DNA from: Thermodesulfobacteriota bacterium
Lineage (GTDB): Bacteria; Desulfobacterota; WTBG01; CAIYCZ01; CAIRTM01
Assembly (NCBI GenBank): GCA_028278025.1
Contig: JANQFE010000024.1
Location: forward strand, 115,378 to 179,377
Direction of reading: 5' to 3'
Length of the DNA stretch: 64,000 nt
Positions 1 to 8,452 of this stretch are shown here, piece after piece (positions within the stretch are counted from its first letter, which is position 1; the number at the start of each line of letters is the position of its first letter). The translations under genes and the position numbers were made by a program. The notes beneath the pieces are model-generated. The model was not told where the DNA came from and did not search any database. It saw only the letters and a program-made list of their open reading frames with translations.

Positions 1-1
1 A

Positions 2-1747
2 CACCCTCTCAGAAAAACCCTTCTGAAAACGGAGCTGCTTCCGTATCAGCTTGACGGCATTGCGTTTGCTGCCGGAACCGGTCGCGCGGTACTTGCCGAC
101 GATATGGGGCTTGGCAAGACCATTCAGGGAATCGGTGTGGCCGAAATGCTCGCGCGTGAGGTCGGTATAACGAGAGTGCTGGTGGTTTGTCCGGCATCCT
201 TAAAGTCGCAGTGGCAGCAGGAGACAACACGGTTTTCCGGACACAGCTGTCAAATTGTGCTCGGCAATGCTCATAATCGGGCCGGCCAGTATAATAACAG
301 CTCCTTTTTTACCATATGCAATTATGAGCAGGTTTTGCGCGATATTAAAGCAATTGAGGCCGTTGCCTGGGATTTGATTATCCTTGACGAGGGACAGCGG
401 ATTAAAAACTGGGAGGCCAAGACCAGTCAGACCATCAAATCACTCAAATCCCCTTACGCCATAGTCCTTTCGGGCACACCACTTGAAAATCGTCTGGATG
501 AACTGTTTTCGGTGGTGGAGTTTATAGACGCACGTCGCCTCGGCCCCGCATTTCGCTTCTATAATCAACACCGCGTAACAGATGAGAAAGGCCGTGTGCT
601 GGGATACAAGAACCTTGACCTGCTCAGAGAAAAGCTGAAGCCGCTCATGCTGCGTCGCACGAGGAATATGGTTTTGCAGGAGTTGCCTCCGCGCACTACC
701 GAGGTGCGCAGAATTCCGCCGACCGATGAACAGCTTGAGGTGCACAACGGCCATATGATTACCGTTCAGTCGATCGTTAACAAAACATACTTGACCGAGA
801 TGGATTTTCTGCGTTTACAGAAAGCGCTGCTCATGTGCCGGATGTCGGCCAACAGCACTTTTCTGGTTGATAAAAAGAAGCCCGACTATTCCAGCAAGCT
901 GAAGGAACTGGATGTGCTCCTTGATGAACTGATGGGTGAGGAAAACCGCAAGATCATTCTCTTTTCAGAGTGGACCACCATGCTGAACCTGATTGAACCC
1001 CTGCTGAAAAAGCGCAAATGGGATTTTGTCCGCCTGGACGGTTCGGTGCCACAGAAGAAGCGGCAGATGTTGGTGCATCGCTTCCAGCAAGAACCGGACT
1101 GCAAGCTGTTTATTACGACCAATGCCGGCTCAACCGGTCTCAACCTGCAGGCGGCCAATACGGTAATTAATGTTGATTTGCCCTGGAACCCGGCCGTGCT
1201 GGAACAGCGTATCGCGCGCGCACACCGTATGGGACAAAAAAGGCCTGTGCAGATATTTTTGTTGGTTACTGAAAACACGCTGGAAGAAAATTTACTGATC
1301 ACTCTGTCTGCCAAACATGAGCTTGCTCTGGCCGCACTTGATCCGGATTCCGAAGTTACCGAAGTCTCCCTCGAAAGCGGTATGGAAGAAATGAAGCGGC
1401 GACTTGAGATTCTGCTTGGGGCCAAACCCGACGCACCGCTGGATGAATCACAGCAGCGCGACGTTGCACAACAGACAGTCACGCTGGCCCGTAAAGAGCG
1501 TATTGGAAGAGCCGGGGGCCAGCTGATGCAAGCGGCTTTTTCGTTCCTTGGGGAAATGTTTCCCGAACCGGTCGAATCAGAACATGCCGATCAAATGACC
1601 CGACTTTTTAAAACCCAGCTTTCACAATGCATGGAAAAAAATGAGGACGGAAGCATTACCATGAACATTACCCTTCCCGACGAATCAATTATCGACACTT
1701 TTGCACATACTCTTGCAAAAATAGCGTCTGCAGGCGCAAAACCCTAG
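2..1747 (+). CDS. SNF2-family DEAD/H-box helicase, 5'-truncated by the window
   Basis: The reading frame is open from base 2, so the gene starts before the window; the first Met, at 104, lies inside helicase motif I and is not the start. Visible in order: a Q-motif-like LPYQLDG, motif I DDMGLGKT, motif II DEGQ (SNF2 proteins usually have DEAH or DEGQ), LSGTPLENRL (motif III), then the C-terminal RecA lobe with TNAGSTGLNLQ and QRIARAHRMGQ (motifs V and VI). This is the C-terminal ATPase core of an SNF2/RapA-like DNA translocase, followed by a roughly 110-residue tail I do not recognise. The N-terminal part, which often carries SWIM or other domains, is not visible. The stop codon is directly followed by a TAGTAC-type repeat border. 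Confidence 0.93.
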   Translation, partial: HPLRKTLLKTELLPYQLDGIAFAAGTGRAVLADDMGLGKTIQGIGVAEMLAREVGITRVLVVCPASLKSQWQQETTRFSGHSCQIVLGNAHNRAGQYNNSSFFTICNYEQVLRDIKAIEAVAWDLIILDEGQRIKNWEAKTSQTIKSLKSPYAIVLSGTPLENRLDELFSVVEFIDARRLGPAFRFYNQHRVTDEKGRVLGYKNLDLLREKLKPLMLRRTRNMVLQELPPRTTEVRRIPPTDEQLEVHNGHMITVQSIVNKTYLTEMDFLRLQKALLMCRMSANSTFLVDKKKPDYSSKLKELDVLLDELMGEENRKIILFSEWTTMLNLIEPLLKKRKWDFVRLDGSVPQKKRQMLVHRFQQEPDCKLFITTNAGSTGLNLQAANTVINVDLPWNPAVLEQRIARAHRMGQKRPVQIFLLVTENTLEENLLITLSAKHELALAALDPDSEVTEVSLESGMEEMKRRLEILLGAKPDAPLDESQQRDVAQQTVTLARKERIGRAGGQLMQAAFSFLGEMFPEPVESEHADQMTRLFKTQLSQCMEKNEDGSITMNITLPDESIIDTFAHTLAKIASAGAKP

Positions 1748-2401
1748 TACAGCGTCACACTTTAATTTGTCAGTTGATCGGTGAAGGTCTTTGGTTTTGA
1801 GCCCCGCGACAAGCTCGGGACAGGCAGCAAGGGCGATGTGAGCAATTGCCTATACTATAAGACACAGTCGTTCCAGCGAGCACATAGCCCGCTGCAATCA
1901 ATCTTTATGCTGCTGTTCATTTTCCAGCAAAGTTCACAAGTCGCCTCGTGGAAAGACTATGATAAATGAAACCTGTTCGTTGCACCTTGCATACTTACCT
2001 TTTTTCTCATATTTAAATTTTTATTGACAAACATATTTTTTGTGCTACTTTTTACTATATCGTAATACTCAGAAACATTTACAACACTGGAATATCCTTA
2101 GATGCAAAAAATACCTCTCTACTGGAACTATGCAACTGTTTGGCTGGGCAATGGGAGAAATAATGCAGCTTCAAGTTGAACCAGACCAAATATTTTTTTA
2201 ACCATATAATAGCACGATATTTGAAATAGTATTACTTTTCACAAATATCTGCCCCAGCTGCCTTCGTGGGAGCCTGCATCTTGCCTAGCGTGGATTTTGT
2301 AACCAGACGAGCTGCTGGCGCAACAGCAGCCCGGTTGATTATTACCTATTCTAAAATTTAAAACTATTATCGGTTAGAGTGTGAAGGAGCAACAAAGGAA
2401 A
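1748..2401. other. Intergenic region with repeat copy and hairpin leader
   Basis: No credible gene. The left part holds a copy of the structured repeat (1781-1905). The middle is AT-rich, with a TTGACA at 2024-2029 but no well-spaced -10 box. Just before the porin gene a perfect 7-bp hairpin, GCTGCTG (2311-2317) with CAGCAGC (2324-2330), could belong to a structured leader. I found no convincing NikR operator, cobalamin riboswitch or NiCo riboswitch by eye. Confidence 0.5.
1781..1905 (+). repeat. Structured intergenic repeat, family A, copy 1
   Basis: Shares the blocks TTGAGCCCCGCGACAAGC, GCAAGGGC and CAGTCGTTCCAGCGAGCA, then an AGCCCGCTGCAATCAA-like end, with copies near 36522, 36735 and 63869, and more distantly 33755 and 45088. 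The right end forms a hairpin, CAGCG paired with CGCTG around an AGCACATAGCC loop. The short open frame across it (1781-1969) has no family resemblance and is rejected as a gene. Confidence 0.8.
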
Positions 2402-3709
2402 ATGACAAACATAATAGAGAAATGTATAGCACTGACATCTTTTTTGTTGATTATGTCTTTTGTTTTTTTGTGGACTTTGCCTGCTGCAAAAGCCGATGAG
2501 ATGATAGATGAGATCAGAGATCTAAAAAAACGGATTGAACAGCTTGAGAAACAACTTGCGAAACAAGGAAGTAAAATTCAGGAGCAGGAAAGTAAAATTT
2601 CTGCACGTGATCATGAGAGCGAGGAAATAAAAAAGATAAAGAATGCGATCGGGAACTTAGAGTTCTCTATTGGTGCAACCTCTGTGGTTCAGGGGACCAT
2701 TAATAATGATAAAAATCAAAGGAACGCTCTGGGCATGGATAATAAGGGAGACGATGCGGATGCTGCATATTCAGTTGATATAGAAATAACATCCAAAATC
2801 GGTGCCAGCGGCATGGCCCTTCTTTATCTTGAGGCAGGAGAGGGTGACGGGCTCAACGGCGAAGCCGGTGGTTTTACCGGAGTGAATGCCGATGCTACTG
2901 GTGATGATGCCGATGTACAGGTATCAGAACTATGGTACGAGCACAATTTCTATAACGGTGTGCTTACGGCAACCGTCGGGAAAATGGATGTTACCCGGTG
3001 GTTTGATGCAAATGAAGCAGCCAATGATGAGTGCGCTCAGTTTTTGTCTGATCAGTTTGTAAATAATATAGCTGTTGACTTTCCTGATTATTCTTATGGT
3101 GCTAGGGTAAGCTGGTATCCGAACGATTTTTTTGAGATCAACGCAGGATATCTTGAGGCAGACGGTGACTTCGAAGACCTTTTTGACGACAATTTTTATA
3201 TAACAGAAGCCGTGTTAAAGCCGAAGCTGGGAAGCCTTCGGGGAAACTACCGGTTCTATGCCTGGCGAAATTCCGGCGAGCACAAAAAGCTGCGTGCTCC
3301 GTGGCGCACAGACAAGACAGGGGAAGGCGTGGGCGCGAGCATTGACCAACAGCTTTCAGAGCATATTACCGTATTTTGCCGGTTTGGTCAGCAAAGTGAT
3401 GACGTCTATGAGATACGCCGGGCTTGGAGTTTTGGGTTACAAATTGCGGGCGGTCTGTGGGACAGGGAAGATGACATGCTGGGGATTGCCTTTGGAGCAG
3501 CGGAGACAAGTGGTGCATACCGGGAGGTTATCCGCGATGACGGACTCGGCACAACACCTGCAGAAAGCAGGTTTGAAGCCTACTACCGCTACCGGATTAA
3601 TGAGCACCTTGCTATTTCACCTGACGTCCAGTGGGTGGATGGTCTGAGCGGGGCATCAAATGCAGACGCTATGGCTGTATTAGGTGTTCGTGCACAACTT
3701 GATTTCTAG
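2402..3709 (+). CDS. OprB-like outer-membrane porin with N-terminal coiled coil
   Basis: The protein has a signal peptide (hydrophobic run ending LPAAKA), then a heptad coiled coil of about 45 residues (EIRDLKKRIEQLEKQL...), then a beta-barrel-like region rich in alternating aromatic residues that ends in GVRAQLDF, the terminal Phe expected for outer-membrane insertion. It resembles carbohydrate-selective porin OprB/LbtU-type proteins. ATG 2402 is preferred over GTG 2381 because a purine-rich AAAGGAAA sits just before it and the longer form only adds polar residues ahead of the signal peptide. It stands 41 bp before the nickel genes on the same strand, so it may be an outer-membrane channel for nickel or a nickel complex; that role is inferred from position only. 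Confidence 0.82.
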   Translation: MTNIIEKCIALTSFLLIMSFVFLWTLPAAKADEMIDEIRDLKKRIEQLEKQLAKQGSKIQEQESKISARDHESEEIKKIKNAIGNLEFSIGATSVVQGTINNDKNQRNALGMDNKGDDADAAYSVDIEITSKIGASGMALLYLEAGEGDGLNGEAGGFTGVNADATGDDADVQVSELWYEHNFYNGVLTATVGKMDVTRWFDANEAANDECAQFLSDQFVNNIAVDFPDYSYGARVSWYPNDFFEINAGYLEADGDFEDLFDDNFYITEAVLKPKLGSLRGNYRFYAWRNSGEHKKLRAPWRTDKTGEGVGASIDQQLSEHITVFCRFGQQSDDVYEIRRAWSFGLQIAGGLWDREDDMLGIAFGAAETSGAYREVIRDDGLGTTPAESRFEAYYRYRINEHLAISPDVQWVDGLSGASNADAMAVLGVRAQLDF

Positions 3710-3750
3710 AATTGAACATTAAAAACTGAATATGTATTAGGGAGGGCAAA

Positions 3751-4527
3751 ATGAAAAAAATTATTACCATACTTACTGTATCACATCTCATTGTCTTTAT
3801 GGCGGCAATGACGGCACTGGCTCATTTCCAAATGATTATTCCTTCTGATGATATTGTCGGAGCAAAAGACTCCCGCAACATTAATGTAAGGCTTATGTTT
3901 ATACACCCTTTTGAAGGCCGTTATATGAACATGGAAGAGCCTGCACAATTCGGAACCATGATAGGAGGTAAAAAAAGTGATCTGCTTGCTGCGTTGAAAT
4001 CAAAAAAGGTCAATGGCTTCTCTACCTTCGAAACACACTATACAATTAAAAAACCCGGTGATCATATTTTTTATGTTGAGCCCAAACCATATTGGGAACC
4101 TGCAGAAGACTGTTTCATCGTACATTATACCAAAGTCATTGTTAATTCAATGGGTATGGAGGAAGGCTGGGATGAAGAAGTAGGGCTAAAGACTGAAATC
4201 ACCCCCCTGACCCGCCCGTATGGTATTTATGCCGGTAATGTTTTTCAGGGAATTGTGAAAGTAGACGGCAAACCCGTTCCGTATTCGGAAATTGAGGTTG
4301 AATATTTCAACGAGAATTCAAAGTTTTCATCTCCGGCAGATCCTTTCGTTACCCAGGTTGTCAAGGCTGATGCCAATGGCATTTTCACGTATGCCATGCC
4401 AAAGGCAGGATGGTGGGGTTTTGCAGCACTCAACACTGACTCCAGCAAAATGAAAGGCCCTGACGGCACAGACAAAGATATTGAAATAGGTGCTGTCTTG
4501 TGGGTCAGAGCACACGATATGAAATAG
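3751..4527 (+). CDS. nikK: NikK-like periplasmic DUF4198 protein
   Basis: A 258-residue exported protein: signal peptide to about residue 24 (ALA-HFQMI), then a DUF4198-type beta-sandwich (FIHPFEG..., [13 protein letters not shown]..., [43 protein letters not shown]). Proteins of this type occur as the K component beside NikM and NikL in the nickel ECF transporters known as NikKMLQO. Here nikM follows with an 11-bp gap. The conserved His after the signal cleavage site (AHF) is a typical candidate metal ligand. It probably binds nickel or a nickel complex in the periplasm and passes it to NikM; the family fit is good, the mechanism inferred. An AGGGAGG Shine-Dalgarno lies just upstream. Confidence 0.85.
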   Translation: MKKIITILTVSHLIVFMAAMTALAHFQMIIPSDDIVGAKDSRNINVRLMFIHPFEGRYMNMEEPAQFGTMIGGKKSDLLAALKSKKVNGFSTFETHYTIKKPGDHIFYVEPKPYWEPAEDCFIVHYTKVIVNSMGMEEGWDEEVGLKTEITPLTRPYGIYAGNVFQGIVKVDGKPVPYSEIEVEYFNENSKFSSPADPFVTQVVKADANGIFTYAMPKAGWWGFAALNTDSSKMKGPDGTDKDIEIGAVLWVRAHDMK

Positions 4528-4538
4528 GAGAAGTAGAC

Positions 4539-5162
4539 ATGCATATATCCGAAGGCGTGCTGTCAGCTCAGGTACTCATTGCCGGAGGCGCTGTTGCTGT
4601 AGGCGGCTTGGCAACAGGGTTGAAGAGGTTGGAGTATGAGCGGATGCCGCAGGTTGCCCTACTGTCATCGGCTTTTTTTGTCGCCTCCCTGATCCACATC
4701 CCCATAGGACCTTCAAGTGTACACCTGATGTTAAACGGCCTCGTGGGTCTTCTGCTCGGCTGGGCCGCTTTCCCGGCAATCTTTGTAGGCCTGACATTGC
4801 AGGCCCTGCTTTTTCAGTTCGGAGGCATCACAACATTGGGGATAAACACCGCTAATGTGGCACTACCTGCTGTGACCGGCTATTATCTTTTTAACCGCAC
4901 ATGTCTGAGCAGCTCAACATATCTAGCACTCGGGGCTGCTTTTGTCTGCGGCTTTCTGGCAATTCTGCTTTCGGCTCTGCTCATAGCGGTTTCGCTGATG
5001 ACAACCGGCGAACATTTCATTGAAGCAGCCTGGACAATTGTACTGGCGCATATCCCTATCATGTTTATAGAAGGTGTTCTCACCTTTTTTTTAGTGGGAT
5101 TTTTGCGAAAAGCAAAACCTGAAATTCTAGGTAGCCTATATGAACGTAAAAAAACAATATAG
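4539..5162 (+). CDS. nikM: NikM, substrate-binding membrane subunit of a nickel ECF transporter
   Basis: CbiM/NikM family S component. The protein begins MHISEGVLS, matching the family's N-terminal Met-His where the His2 side chain and amino terminus bind the metal. That fixes the start at ATG 4539, preceded by AGGAGAAG; an upstream in-frame TTG would bury the ligand. The hallmark HIPIGPSSVHL supplies further His ligands (His53, His62), followed by GLVGLLLGW and FGGITTLGINTANVALPA. Several membrane helices are evident over about 207 residues. The 3' end overlaps nikL by 23 bp, implying translational coupling. NikM against CbiM (nickel or cobalt) is decided by context: NikK, NikL and NikR neighbours and no CbiN. 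Confidence 0.93.
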   Translation: MHISEGVLSAQVLIAGGAVAVGGLATGLKRLEYERMPQVALLSSAFFVASLIHIPIGPSSVHLMLNGLVGLLLGWAAFPAIFVGLTLQALLFQFGGITTLGINTANVALPAVTGYYLFNRTCLSSSTYLALGAAFVCGFLAILLSALLIAVSLMTTGEHFIEAAWTIVLAHIPIMFIEGVLTFFLVGFLRKAKPEILGSLYERKKTI

Positions 5163-5769
5163 TAATCACCGTATGTATCTGGTCAAAGTGTTTTGTGCTG
5201 TAATAACCCTACACCTATGTTCCTTTACGCATACCTTTGCCCACAAAGTGAGTATTTTTGCTTATGTGGAAGGTGATGTCATCCACTCCCAGAGTTATTT
5301 CCCTGATGGTCGCACATGCAAGAATGCACAGATAGAAGTATTTGACTTAAAAGGAAAGAGGTTACTTAAGGGTGCTACCAATATGGATGGAGAGTTTTCT
5401 TTCAGGATCCCCATACAGGACAGTCTGAAACTGGTGCTTACTGCCGGCATGGCCCATAAAGCCGAATACGAAATATCAAAAGAGGAAATTTCTCCTTCTG
5501 CCGTAAAAACAGCACTTGAGAAAATCACTCAGGGACAAAAAGCCCCGCTATCTCCTGCGTCGGCTACGGTTAAAACCGAATTGAGTCCAGATCACATGCG
5601 GGATATCATTGATAAAGCTCTGGAGAAAAAGTTAAAGCCTGTCATGCAAAAACTGACCCGGATCGAGGCAAAAAACACCTCCATAAACAATATTATGGGC
5701 GGAATAGGCTATATACTGGGACTTATGGGAATCGTCATGTATTTTAAAAAGAACAGAAAGGACAGGTAG
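5140..5769 (+). CDS. nikL: NikL, small accessory subunit of the nickel ECF transporter
   Basis: A 209-residue protein with an N-terminal hydrophobic signal or anchor (YLVKVFCAVITLHLCSF), a conserved AHKVSIFAYVEGD start to the periplasmic domain, a carboxypeptidase-regulatory-like beta domain (KLLKGATNMDGEFSFRIP), a charged helix (HMRDIIDKALEKKLKPVMQKL) and a C-terminal membrane helix (MGGIGYILGLMGIVMYF) ending in positive charges. This is the NikL layout: periplasmic domain plus C-terminal anchor, replacing NikN/CbiN. It overlaps the end of nikM. Its job is to open or stabilise NikM for metal loading. Sequence conservation in this family is low, so the call leans on layout and on position between nikM and nikQ. 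Confidence 0.85.
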   Translation: MNVKKQYSNHRMYLVKVFCAVITLHLCSFTHTFAHKVSIFAYVEGDVIHSQSYFPDGRTCKNAQIEVFDLKGKRLLKGATNMDGEFSFRIPIQDSLKLVLTAGMAHKAEYEISKEEISPSAVKTALEKITQGQKAPLSPASATVKTELSPDHMRDIIDKALEKKLKPVMQKLTRIEAKNTSINNIMGGIGYILGLMGIVMYFKKNRKDR

Positions 5770-6528
5770 CTGGTAACTGAAGCCTTTGCAAACGGAGAAT
5801 CATTGCTCCATAAATATGATTCCAGGGACAAAATTGTAGTTGCTGTGACCTTTTCTGTGATCGTGGCACTTGCGGACAGGCCCATGGTGCTGTTCCTTGG
5901 TATTGTTTTTTCAGTCTGCCTCATACTGGCAGCCCAACCGGAATGTAGAAAACTTTTTGTCAGGTTATTTATTGTTAACGGCTTTATTGCATTTCTATGG
6001 CTTTTTCTCCCCTTTACCCATGATGGTGAGCCGATTTTTTCCATCGGCCCGCTTCAGGCTACACTTGAGGGGATAAAAGAAGCGTTTGAAATTACCATTA
6101 AGTCAAATGTCATAATTCTTGCAACAATTGCACTGCTTGGTACATCCAATATATCTTCCTTGGTTCACGCGCTATGGCATTTGAAGTGTCCTGATAAGCT
6201 TGTGCACCTGTTTTTTTTCTGCTTTCGATATATCCACGTTTTGCAGCAGGAATATACTCGGCTTTCCAATGCTATCAAGATACGCAATTTCAAACCAAAA
6301 ACCAACCTTCACACCTACCGGACATTTGCATATGTGGTGGGAATGCTGCTGGTAAACAGCTTTGACCGGTCTCATCGCATCTACCAGGCCATGCTCTGCC
6401 GCGGATTTCACGGTAAATATTATGTGCTTGGTCATTTTAAAAGAAACATGGCCGATACGGTGGTTTCGATTGTAATGATGCTTTGCATTGCAGTAATGGT
6501 GGTCATGCAATGGGTAATAATAATTTAA
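5770..6528 (+). CDS. nikQ: NikQ, ECF transporter T component (possible CTG start)
   Basis: CbiQ/NikQ-family energy-coupling membrane protein, about 252 residues, several membrane helices. The coupling motif is visible as ALLCRGF (family A-R-G near QAMxxRG) with IKIRNF upstream. CbiQ-type proteins normally open with a stretch like FAxGxSLLHxxDPRxK; here EAFANGESLLHKYDSRDK is in frame, but its first half lies upstream of the nearest ordinary start (TTG 5803). The only start codon that keeps it is CTG 5770, directly after the nikL stop and behind an AAAGGACAGG sequence. I annotate from CTG 5770; TTG 5803, behind GGAGA, would give a protein lacking part of the conserved N-terminus. Confidence 0.85.
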   Translation: MVTEAFANGESLLHKYDSRDKIVVAVTFSVIVALADRPMVLFLGIVFSVCLILAAQPECRKLFVRLFIVNGFIAFLWLFLPFTHDGEPIFSIGPLQATLEGIKEAFEITIKSNVIILATIALLGTSNISSLVHALWHLKCPDKLVHLFFFCFRYIHVLQQEYTRLSNAIKIRNFKPKTNLHTYRTFAYVVGMLLVNSFDRSHRIYQAMLCRGFHGKYYVLGHFKRNMADTVVSIVMMLCIAVMVVMQWVIII

Positions 6529-7172
6529 TCATAAAATTACGAAAAGTAGCTTTTAAATATCCCGGCCAAAAGCATGTCCTGAAGAATGTGAATCTGGATT
6601 TTTCTGCCGGGGAACGTGTTGGATTTATAGGTCATAACGGCTCGGGCAAAACTACGCTCTTCCATTTAATCATGGGCCTTTTACGGCCTGACTCCGGATC
6701 GATAGAAATTTTCGGAAAACCACGCACAACAGAAGCCGATTTCAAGGAGATTCGTTCAGGTATAGGTCTTATGTTTCAGGATGCTGACGACCAACTTTTT
6801 TGCCCCACGGTAGAGGAAGATGTAGCCTTCGGTCCCCTTAACCTCGGTAAAACCCGCGATCAAGCTCTTGATATAGTAGAGCAAACTCTGGATAAAGTTG
6901 GACTGAAAGACTTTAAAGAGCGGATAACCTATAAGCTTTCCGGTGGAGAGAAAAAGATGGTTGCCCTGGCAACGGTTTTGGCCATGGAACCTCAGGTTCT
7001 GCTTCTCGATGAGCCTTTTGCGGGGCTGGACCGGCAAGCGTCAGAACGCATTGCCGATGTAATAACACAGTCCGGCCTTTCATATATCCTCATTTCCCAT
7101 GATCGCGAATTTCTGGACAGGACCGTAACCCGGCACTATAAACTAAAGTCCGGAACAATAAAGCCTATCTGA
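6510..7172 (+). CDS. nikO: NikO, ECF transporter ATP-binding subunit
   Basis: ABC ATPase of about 220 residues with Walker A GHNGSGKTT, a Q-loop reading MFQDADDQLF (the DDQLF form is typical of ECF A subunits), signature LSGGEKK, Walker B VLLLDEPFAGLD and switch His in ISHDREF. It energises NikM/NikQ for nickel import at the inner membrane. ATG 6510 overlaps the end of nikQ by 19 bp; an in-frame TTG at 6483 would add nine residues with no family support. Last transporter gene; nikR follows after 82 bp, probably on the same transcript or from its own promoter. Confidence 0.94.
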   Translation: MGNNNLIIKLRKVAFKYPGQKHVLKNVNLDFSAGERVGFIGHNGSGKTTLFHLIMGLLRPDSGSIEIFGKPRTTEADFKEIRSGIGLMFQDADDQLFCPTVEEDVAFGPLNLGKTRDQALDIVEQTLDKVGLKDFKERITYKLSGGEKKMVALATVLAMEPQVLLLDEPFAGLDRQASERIADVITQSGLSYILISHDREFLDRTVTRHYKLKSGTIKPI

Positions 7173-7254
7173 GTTAATGCAGCCTTATATATTTGACTTT
7201 CTTGTAACAGCTTGATATTTTTTTCAGTGCTGAAATATTTATGAGGATATTATT

Positions 7255-7671
7255 ATGTCTCCCTTAATACGCTTCGGCATATCACTTGATAAAAGTCTCC
7301 GTGAGAAGTTCGATAAACTTATCAGCAATCGGGGATATACTAACCGTTCAGAAGCCTTACGTGATCTTATCCGTGAGGAGCTGGTTCGCAGAGAATGGCT
7401 GGCCGGAGAGGATGTGACCGGGACCATAACGCTGGTCTATGATCATCACACCCGCGAGCTTACCACAAAACTTATCAATGTCCAGCACAATTATCACGAC
7501 GTCATCATCTCTACCCAGCACATACATCTTGACCACCACAACTGCCTTGAGGTCATTGTAGTGAAGGGCAATCCAAAACAGATCGAAAAACTTGCGTCAC
7601 AGCTCAAAGCCACCAGAGGAGTAAAGCACAGCGCTCTTACCATGGCAACGACAGGAAAAAACCTTATATAA
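7255..7671 (+). CDS. nikR: Nickel-responsive regulator NikR
   Basis: 138 residues: an N-terminal ribbon-helix-helix (LIRFGISLDKSLREKFDKL...NRSEALRDLIREELV) and a C-terminal ACT-like domain. The square-planar nickel ligands of E. coli NikR (His76, His87, His89, Cys95) are all present with a constant +2 shift: His78 in NVQH, His89 and His91 in HIH, and Cys97 in HHNC. So this is a metal-competent NikR, most likely repressing the upstream transporter genes when nickel is plentiful. ATG follows GAGGATATT. I could not identify its operator. Confidence 0.96.
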   Translation: MSPLIRFGISLDKSLREKFDKLISNRGYTNRSEALRDLIREELVRREWLAGEDVTGTITLVYDHHTRELTTKLINVQHNYHDVIISTQHIHLDHHNCLEVIVVKGNPKQIEKLASQLKATRGVKHSALTMATTGKNLI

Positions 7672-7722
7672 ACAAAAAGAGGATGCATGCTTTGGAGGGC
7701 AATTATTTAATCATCCCAAAAT

Positions 7723-8133
7723 CCTGTCCTGCTGCTCCTGTTCGGGCCTTCGGCTTGGTCGAGTCAGCCTACTATGCCCACTGCTGACTTCTGACCGCCC
7801 TTCCCTGCACTTTTCGGTGCCGGTAGTCCCGATTGGGACAGGCTGCCAGATCTCCCCGGATAAGATCCGATCACCTTCACACTTATACCCGCTGCATCTA
7901 CTTCCATACGTTCCGTGCAGGTTTTGGACTTTGGGTTTAGTGGCCCCCTTATCCCATATGGCTGCCTCGTATGTCCCGCTTGTAGCGGGATTCGTCGGGT
8001 CAGTGCTTTGCCTGCGGCTTCCTCCGGATTCTGCCTCGCGGCGGTCACCCTTGCCGTTAAGCTAACTGTTCCCCCTGCCGGGTCAGTAGAGGACTTTCAC
8101 CTCCAAGTGACCGGACCATGCCCGGCGTACCAC
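7723..8133 (-). ncRNA. Group II intron, 5' ribozyme fragment (class C-like)
   Basis: Read on the minus strand from 8133, the sequence starts GTGGTACGCCGGGCATGG and contains the group II landmarks GGAGGTGAAAGTCCTCTAC, GAATCCGGAGGAAGCCGC, GAAGTCAGCAG followed by GGCATAGTAG, and CGAAGGCCCGAACAGGAG, in the order in which bacterial introns show them before the reverse-transcriptase frame. The sequence stops where that frame would begin: no LtrA-like coding region and no domain V/VI follow. The 5' end directly abuts the T-run of a terminator hairpin (8134-8167), the normal target of class C introns. It is a decayed, non-mobile remnant. Recognised from memory of intron consensus; no structure was computed. 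Confidence 0.8.
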
Positions 8134-8167
8134 AAAAAAGCCTGTAACTTAATAAAATTACAGGCTT
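8134..8167 (-). terminator. Rho-independent terminator, probably the original tRNA-Leu terminator
   Basis: A perfect 10-bp stem, AAGCCTGTAA (8138-8147) with TTACAGGCTT (8158-8167), and a 10-base loop, followed on the minus strand by six T (8134-8139). It lies 8 bp beyond the duplicated tRNA-Leu 3' end at 8176-8195, in the position a tRNA terminator should hold. The group II intron fragment starts right after the T-run. Confidence 0.85.
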
Positions 8168-8175
8168 AGTATTTA

Positions 8176-8195
8176 TTGGTGCCGAAGGCCGGACT
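8176..8195. repeat. att-like direct repeat (distal copy of tRNA-Leu 3' end)
   Basis: Twenty bases identical to 12872-12891, which are the 3' acceptor end of tRNA-Leu. The match stops inside the T-arm (TGCAA here, CGAAC in the tRNA). Integrases that use tRNA genes leave this kind of partial copy at the far end of the inserted DNA. Confidence 0.85.
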
Positions 8196-8452
8196 TGCAA
8201 AATACCATGCAAAAACAATAACTTAATAATTAATCAGCTAGTTTTAGCTACATTCATCGAGTTTTTCGAGCGCTTTAACCGCATTATCGCATTTCAATCA
8301 CATTTTATTAATCCGGCCCGTTTGACCCCTTTTGGGCCCCTTATCCCGCAGGTACAACAGCGCAAATTTTCATGGCCCCTTTGGCCCATCCATATATGGC
8401 CATTTGTGATAACAATCCAATCATTTCCTTTGCCAATCAATAATGGAAACAA

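Noticed and set aside
1781..1969. 62-codon open frame
   Set aside because: Lies wholly in the structured repeat and has no family sense.
2020..2240. NikR operator before the nickel genes
   Set aside because: GTAATAC at 2062 and GTATTAC at 2229 look like half-sites but are about 160 bp apart, not the 13-14-bp spacing of known NikR sites.
2240..2380. Cobalamin or NiCo riboswitch ahead of the porin gene
   Set aside because: A hairpin exists but no conserved riboswitch core was seen.
7764..8048. 94-codon minus-strand frame
   Set aside because: Runs through the group II intron ribozyme sequence.
8250..8300. Possible integrase C-terminal remnant (NAVKALEKLDECS on the minus strand)
   Set aside because: Would suit the island model, but only about 15 residues are open and no recombinase motif is present.
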